Positions 8,207 through 15,292 of a stretch of 31,240 nucleotides of DNA are shown here, one piece after another. Under the pieces are notes generated by a model, which saw only the letters and a program-made list of their open reading frames with translations, did not search any database and was not told where the DNA came from. Within the stretch, counting starts at the first letter, position 1; every line of letters starts with the position of its first letter. Origin of the DNA: an uncultured Clostridia bacterium (GTDB lineage Bacteria; Bacillota; Clostridia; TANB77; CAG-508). The stretch lies in NCBI GenBank assembly GCA_934167495.1, contig CAKPKP010000016.1:1-31240 (forward strand), written 5' to 3'. The position numbers and the translations under genes were made by a program.

Positions 8207-8953
8207 ATGGTAAAAGTATTAATAAATGGTTGTAATGGAAAGATGGGACAAGAGGTTGCAAAACAAATATATAATACAGATGATATTGAAGTAATTTCTG
8301 GATTTGATAGAATTGATACAGGAGATAACAAATTTCCCGTATATACAGATATATCACAAATTTCAGAAGTTCCAGATGTTATTATAGACTTCTCTATTCC
8401 AGTTGCTACATTTAATATATTGGAATATGCAAAAGCAAATCATGTTCCTATTGTTATTGCTACTACTGGATTTTCAGAAGAAGAAATGGAAAAAATTAAA
8501 GAATATTCTAAAGATTTGCCTATATTCAAATCTGCAAATATGTCTTATGAAATAAACCTTATGGCAAAAGTTTTAGCTGATATCTCACAAAAATTAAATG
8601 ATTCAGATATAGAAATAATTGAAACACACCACAATAGAAAGATAGATAGTCCTAGTGGTACTGCACTATTACTTGCTGATAGTATCAATAAAGCTCTTGG
8701 AAATGAAATGTATTATGAATACGATAGACATAGTAAAAGAGAAAAAAGAAATAAAAAAGAAATTGGCATACATTCTATAAGAGGTGGTAATGAAGTTGGA
8801 AAACATTCTGTTATTTTCTTTGGAGAAAATGAAAGCCTAGAAATAACACACAATGTTACTTCTAGAAGTGTTTTTGCAAAAGGTTCTGTAAAAGCTGCTA
8901 AATTTATAGTTCTTAAAGATAATGGACTTTATAATATGAATGATATGTTTTAA
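8207..8953 (+). CDS. dapB: 4-hydroxy-tetrahydrodipicolinate reductase
   Basis: NAD(P)H-dependent second step of the diaminopimelate route. The Rossmann motif INGCNGKMG is at residues 6-14, the catalytic block ETHHNRKIDSPSGTA at 139-153 (His141, Lys145), and GTGT-like substrate loops follow. Length from the chosen start is 248, near the family norm. I choose ATG 8207 because AAAGGAG lies just upstream; an open frame back to 8153 overlaps the HD gene and lacks a ribosome site. Last gene before the terminator at 9009-9048. Confidence 0.96.
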   Translation: MVKVLINGCNGKMGQEVAKQIYNTDDIEVISGFDRIDTGDNKFPVYTDISQISEVPDVIIDFSIPVATFNILEYAKANHVPIVIATTGFSEEEMEKIKEYSKDLPIFKSANMSYEINLMAKVLADISQKLNDSDIEIIETHHNRKIDSPSGTALLLADSINKALGNEMYYEYDRHSKREKRNKKEIGIHSIRGGNEVGKHSVIFFGENESLEITHNVTSRSVFAKGSVKAAKFIVLKDNGLYNMNDMF

Positions 8954-9008
8954 TCTATAATTTACTAATTAAGTTTTTATCTAATAACAAAAACTGACTA
9001 TAAAAATG

Positions 9009-9048
9009 AAAATTCCCCCTACTAAATATATTAGAGAGGGAATTTTTT
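9009..9048 (+). terminator. Intrinsic terminator after dapB
   Basis: AAAATTCCC (9009-9017) pairs with GGGAATTTT (9038-9046) and an inner CTAA/TTAG stem, followed by T residues. The A run on the other side lets it work for the converging minus-strand gene too. Confidence 0.85.
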
Positions 9049-9068
9049 GATTCGATTATGACTTGAAA

Positions 9069-10232
9069 TTAAGTTAATGTGTATTTGGTGTTGTCATGTA
9101 CAATATCTAAATCCAAAGTACATTTTGAGTATTTACCTGGATTTGAAATAACATCATACATTATGTTTTCAAACACATAATTAACCGTATTTTTGAGTTC
9201 TCGTGCTCCTGTATCAAGAGCTAAAGATTCTTCCGCAATAGCTTCAAAAAGCTTAGAATTGTAATCCAATACAATTCCTTTTTTCTCTAATTCAGCTTCA
9301 TAAATTCTGAATATAGATAACCTTGAAGCTTCAAGTATTGTTACCAGATTTTCTTTATTGAGTTTGTTCATTTCAATTATTGTATCGATTCTGCCTACAA
9401 ATTCCTCAGGCATGCCATATTCCACTAAATCTTTTTTTAGATATCTTGGCTTAGTAGTTTCAGATTCTCTAGTTTTAGAACTAAAACCAAGTGGAGTAGA
9501 ATTTAATCGCTTATCCCGAATTTTTTCTAATCCAGAAAAGGCTCCTAGGAAAATTATAACAATGTCTTTAGTGTTAAAGTTTATTTTTTCATCTGAATAA
9601 GGGTCTTCTGGGTTGTACATTTTTATTGTTGTGCCTTCGATGATTTTAAGTAAACTTTTCAAGACATCTGTTCCAGAAATGTCATGGTCCGCATGCCCAG
9701 CTTTTTTATCTATTTCATCAATTATTATTATACCATGCTGAGCTCTTTCGACATTTTGGTTTGCATTATCAAGAAGATTGTAAATCATATTCTCTACATC
9801 TTCTCCATAATATCCCTCTTTTGTGTATTTTGTTGCATCTTCAACAGTATAAGGAATATTAAGTCTTTTGGCAATTTGCGTAACAGTTTCAGTTTTTCCA
9901 GTACCACTGTTTCCTATAACCAAAAGGTTAGTTTTCATGTTTTCGAATTCAATAGTTCTGTATATTGCTGTTATAATTTGTCTAACCTGTTTGTCCTGAC
10001 CAACTATACATTCTAACACCTCATCTTCAATACTGTTTATACTTGGAATGCTTGCTTCTTCATGTTCTGCTTCATACAATAATGGATTAGCTGTTTCTTC
10101 CAAAAAGATATTTTTAGCTTCTTTTTTTGAAGCCTTTTTAAGCTTTTTGGATTTTTTTACTTTTGCCTTTTTATTGCCATTTAAGAATTCATAGTAGCAA
10201 TTCCGAGATTCATTATATGGAAGTTTAGTCAT
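9069..10232 (-). CDS. ClpX-like AAA+ unfoldase lacking the zinc-binding domain
   Basis: A 387-residue AAA+ ATPase closely resembling the ClpX motor. Walker A GNSGTGKT at 107-114, pore loop GYYG at 140-143 (GYVG in ClpX), Walker B IIIIDE at 168-173, an LGF at 248-250 where ClpX has the IGF loop that docks on ClpP, the box VII arginine in EEFVGRID (Arg281), and sensor-2 GAR at 342-344 are all present. The N-terminal zinc domain of ClpX is missing; a Lys-rich stretch (residues 21-40) replaces it, and the RKH pore loop is changed. So ATPase and perhaps ClpP binding are kept, but substrate choice must differ. It has its own promoter and AAAGGAGG site. In-frame CGG codons (10 and 239) set it apart from housekeeping genes here. 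Confidence 0.85.
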   Translation of the reverse strand: MTKLPYNESRNCYYEFLNGNKKAKVKKSKKLKKASKKEAKNIFLEETANPLLYEAEHEEASIPSINSIEDEVLECIVGQDKQVRQIITAIYRTIEFENMKTNLLVIGNSGTGKTETVTQIAKRLNIPYTVEDATKYTKEGYYGEDVENMIYNLLDNANQNVERAQHGIIIIDEIDKKAGHADHDISGTDVLKSLLKIIEGTTIKMYNPEDPYSDEKINFNTKDIVIIFLGAFSGLEKIRDKRLNSTPLGFSSKTRESETTKPRYLKKDLVEYGMPEEFVGRIDTIIEMNKLNKENLVTILEASRLSIFRIYEAELEKKGIVLDYNSKLFEAIAEESLALDTGARELKNTVNYVFENIMYDVISNPGKYSKCTLDLDIVHDNTKYTLT

Positions 10233-10295
10233 AAAAGAATCCTCCTTTACATCAAATAAATATATTCAATGCTAAAAATATAACATTGTAGTACA

Positions 10296-10324
10296 AGTTT
10301 ATCACTTTTTTAGAGTTATGTCAA
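10296..10324 (-). promoter_or_regulatory. Promoter for the ClpX-like gene
   Basis: A perfect TTGACA (10319-10324), a 17-bp spacer and TAAACT (10296-10301). The sequence between and around, rich in A and ending GTG before the -10, resembles the promoter at 31114-31142. Confidence 0.75.
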
Positions 10325-10340
10325 CAAAGTAAAACTATTA

Positions 10341-10480
10341 GAACAAAAGCGGACATTAATAACTTTTGCACTTATTAAAACATTTTGAAGTCCGCGTCTT
10401 TGTTCGTGTGCGAAATTTGCAAAGCAAATTTCTGTACAAAGTATTTATATTATAGGAAGTTCAGAGAACTTTCCTATAAT
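10341..10480 (+). repeat. Interspersed palindromic repeat, copy 1 (longest)
   Basis: Three adjoining hairpins. A: GAACAAA (10341-10347) and GCGGAC pair with GTCCGC and TTTGTTC (10399-10405). B: GAAATTTGC (10412-10420) pairs with GCAAATTTC (10424-10432). A constant linker TGTACAAAGTATTTATA follows. C: TTATAGGAAGTTC pairs around an AGA loop with GAACTTTCCTATAA, one bulged T. Bases 10428-10480 are identical to copy 3 over 53 nt. It lies directly behind the ileS terminator and upstream of the ClpX-like promoter. Confidence 0.85.
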
Positions 10481-10489
10481 TAATATAAT

Positions 10490-10521
10490 AAAAGTGCCAT
10501 TATTAATTAAATAGCACTTTT
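10490..10521 (-). terminator. Intrinsic terminator of ileS
   Basis: AAAAGTGC (10490-10497) pairs with GCACTTTT (10514-10521) around a 16-nt loop, 8 bp after the ileS stop, with U-rich sequence following on the minus strand. Confidence 0.75.
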
Positions 10522-10528
10522 TAATAAA

Positions 10529-13303
10529 TTATTCTAAATTATCTCTACATCTTTTACAAATTGTAGGATGTTCTTTGTCTTCTCCTACTGTTTTTGAATA
10601 CATCCAGCATCTTTCACATTTTTCGCCTTCTGCAACTTCAACTTTTACACCTATTTTTACTTCTTTATCTTCATTTCTTCTATTTTCTTGAATTTCAACA
10701 TCAGAAACTATAAATATTTGTTTTAAAAGCTCTTCTTTTCCCTTTAAGAATTCATATTCATTTTCTTCTGCATAAAGAATAACTTTTGCATTTAATGAGT
10801 GTCCTATTATTTTTTCAGCTCTTGCTAATTCTAATTGTTTAGAAACTTCTGTTTTTATTTGAATTAATTTATCCCATTTTATAGTAAGATTTTCATCATC
10901 GTATTTTGGATTAGCTTCTGGATAATAAGTAAGCATTACACTTTCTGTATTTTCTCCATCTCTGTGAGGCATAAAGCTCCAAATTTCCTCTGCTGTAAAA
11001 GAAGTCATTGGTGCTAATATTTTTACTAATGCTAATAATATTTCATACATTACAGTTTGTGCAGATCTTCTTTCTATTGAGTTCTTTTTTGATGTATATA
11101 ATCTATCTTTTATTATATCAAGATAGAAGTTACTCATATCTGTAACACAGAATGTATTTATAGCTTGATAAGCTGTATGGAAATCATAAGAGTCAAAGCT
11201 CTTTGAACAATCTTTTATTAATTTATTTAGTCTTGTTAAAGCCCATCTATCAATTTCTTCTAAGTTTTCATAAGGAACTGGATTATTTACATCAAAATCA
11301 TGTGTATTTCCTAATATGTATCTTGCTGTATTTCTTATTTTTCTGTAAACCTCTGTAACTTGTTTTATAATATTTTTAGAAACACTTACATCTGATGTAT
11401 AATCTGATGATAGTACCCAAAGTCTTAGTATATCTGCTCCAGATTCTTTTATAATTTCTTGAGGAGCTATAACATTACCTATACTCTTTGACATTTTTCT
11501 TCCTTGCTCATCAACTGTATATCCATGTGTTAAAACTTCTTTATATGGTGCTTTTCCTTTTGTAGCAACAGATGTTAAAAGTGATGATTGGAACCAACCT
11601 CTGTATTGGTCACTACCCTCTAAATACATATTAGCTTCTGGCAGTCCACGTTCTGCAAGTACAGATTCATGAGTTGAACCAGAATCAAACCAAACATCCA
11701 TGATATCAGTTTCTTTTCTAAACTCAGTACAACCACAAGAACACTTTGCACCTTCTGGCATTAATTCTTTTTCAGACAACTCAAACCAAGCATTTGTTCC
11801 TTTTTCTCTAACTATAGATTGAATTTTTTTCAAGCTTTCGTCTGTTACATATTCTTTTTCACAATCTTTGCAATAGAAAATTGGGATTGGAACTCCCCAT
11901 GTTCTTTGACGAGAAATACACCAATCATTTCTATCTTCAATCATTTTTGTAATTCTTTCTTCTCCCCAACTTGGATACCACTTAACTGTTTTTATAGCAT
12001 CTAAAGTTTGTTTTCTAAATCCATCTACAGAAGCAAACCATTGACTTGTTGCTCTAAATATTACTGGCTTTTTACATCTCCAACAATGAGGGTATGAGTG
12101 GTTAACAACTTGGCTTGCAAGTAATAAACCATGTTCATCAAGCCATTTTATAATTTCTTTATCAGATTTTGCATAGTACATATCTTTAAATGGACCTGCA
12201 CCTTCTCCTCTTTGAACGCCTTTACTGTCTACTAAAACAATTATTTCTCCACCTTTTTTTAATCCTAAAAGATAATCTTCTTTACCATAACTTGGAGCAC
12301 AGTGAACACAACCAGAACCAGTTCCAAGTTCTACATTTACAGTATCTTCTGTGCCTGTTACAACTTTAGAATCTCTATCTAAAAATGGATGTTTGCATAT
12401 AACACCTTCTAAATCTTCTCCTTTAATTTCTTGTATAATTTCATAATCTTTTATTCCTGCAATTTCCATTACTTTTTCTACTACATCTTTAGCAAAAATT
12501 AATTTTTCATTTCCAATTTTTATAACTGCATATGTAAATTCAGGTCCTACAGCTATCATTGAATTTCCTGGTAAAGTCCAAGGTGTTGTTGTCCAAATTA
12601 CAATAAAACTATTTTCTGCATCAAACAAACCTTTGCTGTCTTTAACAGGGAATTTTACGTATGCTGTATTAGAATTTACATCTTTATATTCTATTTCTGC
12701 TTCTGCTAAAGCTGTTTCACAGTCTGTACACCAATAAACTGGTTTTAATCCTTTATAGATATAACCTTTTTTATACATTTCTGCAAAAACACCTATTTGT
12801 CTAGCTTCCATTTTTGGTTGATATGTTATATATGGATGTTCCCAATCTCCTAATACACCTAAACGTTTAAATCCTTCTGTTTGTTTATCTTTGTATTCCA
12901 TAGTAAATTGTTTACATGTATCTCTAAATTGTGTAACTGGAATAGCATCTCTATTAAGACCTAATTTTTCAATAGCTTTTTTTTCTGTTGGCATTCCATG
13001 AGTATCATATCCAGGAATAAATGGAGTATAGTATCCTTTTAAATTTTTATATCTAACAATAGTATCTTTTAATATTTTATTTAAAGCATGCCCTATATGA
13101 ATTTCTCCATTTGCATATGGTGGTCCATCATGTAATACAAATGGCTCTTTTCCTTCATTCTTTTTTAAAATTTTTTCATATAAACCATTTTCAAATATTT
13201 CTTTTTGAATTTTAGGTTCATTTTCTGGAAGACTTGCTCTCATTGGAAAGTCTGTTTTTGGTAAGTTTAAAGTTGCTCCATAGTCTTTTTTTTCTTCGCA
13301 CAT
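10529..13303 (-). CDS. ileS: Isoleucyl-tRNA synthetase
   Basis: Class I synthetase that charges tRNA-Ile. The HIGH motif is at residues 69-72 in PPYANGEIHIGH, and KMSKS sits near residue 600 (GRKMSKSIGN). The CP1 editing domain (WTTTPWTLPGN, residues about 238-248) and the C-terminal zinc finger CERCWMYS...CKRC are intact. The 924 residues fit the bacterial type. AGGAGAGATGA-type ribosome sequence precedes the ATG at 13303. A T-box leader with an Ile specifier lies upstream, so expression rises when uncharged tRNA-Ile accumulates. Confidence 0.98.
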   Translation of the reverse strand: MCEEKKDYGATLNLPKTDFPMRASLPENEPKIQKEIFENGLYEKILKKNEGKEPFVLHDGPPYANGEIHIGHALNKILKDTIVRYKNLKGYYTPFIPGYDTHGMPTEKKAIEKLGLNRDAIPVTQFRDTCKQFTMEYKDKQTEGFKRLGVLGDWEHPYITYQPKMEARQIGVFAEMYKKGYIYKGLKPVYWCTDCETALAEAEIEYKDVNSNTAYVKFPVKDSKGLFDAENSFIVIWTTTPWTLPGNSMIAVGPEFTYAVIKIGNEKLIFAKDVVEKVMEIAGIKDYEIIQEIKGEDLEGVICKHPFLDRDSKVVTGTEDTVNVELGTGSGCVHCAPSYGKEDYLLGLKKGGEIIVLVDSKGVQRGEGAGPFKDMYYAKSDKEIIKWLDEHGLLLASQVVNHSYPHCWRCKKPVIFRATSQWFASVDGFRKQTLDAIKTVKWYPSWGEERITKMIEDRNDWCISRQRTWGVPIPIFYCKDCEKEYVTDESLKKIQSIVREKGTNAWFELSEKELMPEGAKCSCGCTEFRKETDIMDVWFDSGSTHESVLAERGLPEANMYLEGSDQYRGWFQSSLLTSVATKGKAPYKEVLTHGYTVDEQGRKMSKSIGNVIAPQEIIKESGADILRLWVLSSDYTSDVSVSKNIIKQVTEVYRKIRNTARYILGNTHDFDVNNPVPYENLEEIDRWALTRLNKLIKDCSKSFDSYDFHTAYQAINTFCVTDMSNFYLDIIKDRLYTSKKNSIERRSAQTVMYEILLALVKILAPMTSFTAEEIWSFMPHRDGENTESVMLTYYPEANPKYDDENLTIKWDKLIQIKTEVSKQLELARAEKIIGHSLNAKVILYAEENEYEFLKGKEELLKQIFIVSDVEIQENRRNEDKEVKIGVKVEVAEGEKCERCWMYSKTVGEDKEHPTICKRCRDNLE

Positions 13304-13389
13304 AATTCATCTCTCCTTTAAATAATATATTTTTTAATTTGTGTATATTTACTCACAAATTATTTATATGATATAAATTTTGAAAAACA

Positions 13390-13650
13390 AAAAAGCTATT
13401 TATCCTATAATATAGGACGAATAGCTATATAATCCGCGGTACCACCTATTTTAAAAATAATTCAAAATTATTTTTCCACTTAAATGCTTTTTAACGTAAG
13501 CTACACGGCTTAATTTACTACAACTTCAATTAAGCAACTCCAAGGTGATAATAAATAAATTATTTTCTTACCAAAATCTCAGCAATTATTTGGCTCTCTG
13601 TTAGTTTTAGTTTATTTATCGTGTCCTCTTCTTTGTTTTTCCTTAATAAT
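13390..13650 (-). promoter_or_regulatory. T-box leader of ileS (Ile specifier)
   Basis: The conserved T-box AGGTGGTACCGCGG lies at 13434-13447 (minus reading). The terminator is AGCTATT/AATAGCT with an inner TCCTAT/ATAGGA stem (13394-13426) and a U run. The stem I specifier loop is closed by GG/CC and TAAATAAA/TTTATTTA, and presents ATC at 13547-13549 followed by ACC: an isoleucine codon. An AGAGA K-turn motif lies in stem I. Confidence 0.92.
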
Positions 13651-13655
13651 AATGT

Positions 13656-13685
13656 ATTATATCACTATTACTATTAATTTTGCAA
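13656..13685 (-). promoter_or_regulatory. Promoter of the ileS T-box transcript
   Basis: TTGCAA (13680-13685), an 18-bp spacer and a perfect TATAAT (13656-13661), placing the start near 13649, just before stem I. Confidence 0.75.
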
Positions 13686-13699
13686 TACTTTTCTAAATA

Positions 13700-14914
13700 T
13701 TATTGTTTATAATTTTCAAAAAAGAGATTCATTCTTGTCATTGCTGTCTTTAATATTTTTTCTTCTGGAAGATATACTAATCTGAAATGATCAGGTTCAT
13801 TCCAATTTAATCCTGTACCATGTACTATAAGAATTTTTTCTTGATGAAGCAAATCTAAAGCAAATTTTTCATCACTTTTTATATTAAATTTATTAATATC
13901 TATTTTTGGAAATATATAAAAAGCTGCTTTAGGTTTTACTACACTTACTCCATCTATGTTGTTTAATGCATTATATACAATTTCTCTTTGATTATAAATT
14001 CTTCCACCTGGTTTTAGAAAAGTTTTTATATATTCAGTATTTTCTAAAGCTTTAGTTACAGCAAATTGAGCAGGAACATTTGGACATAATCTCATTGAAG
14101 ATAGTAAATTTAAACCTTCAATATAATCTTTTGCTTTTTCTTTATTACCACTAATACACATCCATCCTATTCTATATCCAGCAATCATATCTGATTTAGA
14201 CAAACCATTAAAAGTTATTGTACAAATATCAGGTGCTAACGAAGCTATAGAAATATGCTTTATATCGTCCATTACTAATCTGTCATAGATTTCATCAGAA
14301 AAAATAAATAAGTTATTTTCTCTTGCTAATTTAACTATTCCTTGTAATATTTCTTCTGGATATACAGCTCCAGTTGGATTGTTTGGATTTATTATTACTA
14401 TTGCTTTTGTCTTTGATGTTATTTTACGCTTTATATCTTCTAAATCTGGATTCCAATCTGATTTTTCATCACAAATGTAGTGAACAACATTACCTCCTGA
14501 TAATGTAGCTGCTGCAGTCCATAAAGGGTAATCTGGAGCTGGAATCAATATTTCATCTCCTGGGTTTAATAAAGCCTGCATTGACATTAAAATAAGTTCA
14601 CTTACACCATTTCCTAGATATATATCATTTGAATTTATATTAAAAATATTTTTTGATTCGAAATATTTAACTATTGATATTCTAGCTTCTTCTATTCCTT
14701 TTGATTCTGAATATCCTTCTGCTAAGTTCATATTTTGAGTTATATTTGAAACTACATAATTTGGAGCTTTGAAATTAAATGTAGCAGGATTGCCAATATT
14801 TAATTTTAATATATCTATATTTTCTTTTTCCATCTTGCACGCTTCATTCATCACCTTCCCTCTTATTTCGTAATGTACATTGTTTAGTTTTTGTGATTTT
14901 TGAAAATTTTCCAT
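13700..14914 (-). CDS. alaA: Alanine aminotransferase, AlaA type
   Basis: PLP-dependent class I/II aminotransferase of 404 residues, very like E. coli AlaA, which makes alanine from pyruvate and glutamate. Shared blocks include LKLNIGNPA near residue 38, IYLGNGVSELI near 100, PAPDYPLWTAA near 130, INPNNPTGAVYP near 175, and the PLP lysine in FNGLSKSDMIAGYRIGW near 237. AAAGGAG lies 9 bp before the ATG. The T-box upstream appears to read an alanine codon (GCA), which independently supports alanine as the product. Annotators without the leader might call it a generic aspartate aminotransferase. Confidence 0.9.
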   Translation of the reverse strand: MENFQKSQKLNNVHYEIRGKVMNEACKMEKENIDILKLNIGNPATFNFKAPNYVVSNITQNMNLAEGYSESKGIEEARISIVKYFESKNIFNINSNDIYLGNGVSELILMSMQALLNPGDEILIPAPDYPLWTAAATLSGGNVVHYICDEKSDWNPDLEDIKRKITSKTKAIVIINPNNPTGAVYPEEILQGIVKLARENNLFIFSDEIYDRLVMDDIKHISIASLAPDICTITFNGLSKSDMIAGYRIGWMCISGNKEKAKDYIEGLNLLSSMRLCPNVPAQFAVTKALENTEYIKTFLKPGGRIYNQREIVYNALNNIDGVSVVKPKAAFYIFPKIDINKFNIKSDEKFALDLLHQEKILIVHGTGLNWNEPDHFRLVYLPEEKILKTAMTRMNLFFENYKQ

Positions 14915-14970
14915 ATTATTTCACTCCTTTATAAATTTATTTTATATAGATTCTTCAGCAAAATTGATAA

Positions 14971-15253
14971 AAAAATTGCCCTAAGCTTTATTGCTTAGGG
15001 CGAATATATTAAACATATCCGTGTTACCACCTATATTCAGAATTTTAAAAATCTGCTCTCAACCAGTACAATCATACTGTTTCTCTGTAACGGTAGAACT
15101 CCGTTGAAATCTACTTAAAAGATTTATTCTTTGTTCGACTTCACAGCTCGAAGACTGCTTCTATATTTCCTCCATAAAGATTTTCACCATCCATCTTCTC
15201 TCTGAAATTTTAGAAATATATACTCCTCCTTGTCATTGCCTTTAATCTATATT
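14971..15253 (-). promoter_or_regulatory. T-box leader of alaA (Ala specifier)
   Basis: The T-box AGGTGGTAACACGG is at 15019-15032 and the terminator GCCCTAAGC/GCTTAGGGC at 14978-15001 with a U run. In stem I a loop-E pair (AGTA on the left, GAA on the right) is flanked by TATATTTC/GAAATATA and GAC/GTC; the triplet after GAA is GCA at 15156-15158, an alanine codon. AGAGAG and ATGGATGG match the K-turn and distal loop. Confidence 0.9.
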
Positions 15254-15259
15254 GGATAT

Positions 15260-15288
15260 ATGCTAACATTAAAATAATTCTTTGTCAA
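15260..15288 (-). promoter_or_regulatory. Promoter of the alaA T-box transcript
   Basis: A perfect TTGACA (15283-15288), a 17-bp spacer and TAGCAT (15260-15265) preceded by TGT (extended -10). It starts four bases beyond the uvrA stop; no uvrA terminator is seen between them. Confidence 0.75.
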
Positions 15289-15292
15289 TGGT

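Noticed and set aside
8062..8331. Minus-strand frame across the HD gene and dapB
   Set aside because: It overlaps two well-supported plus-strand genes and has no ribosome site.
10341..10480. Insertion sequence or full transposon at repeat copy 1
   Set aside because: No transposase frame, no terminal inverted repeats and no clear target duplication; the element is only about 140 bp of hairpins.
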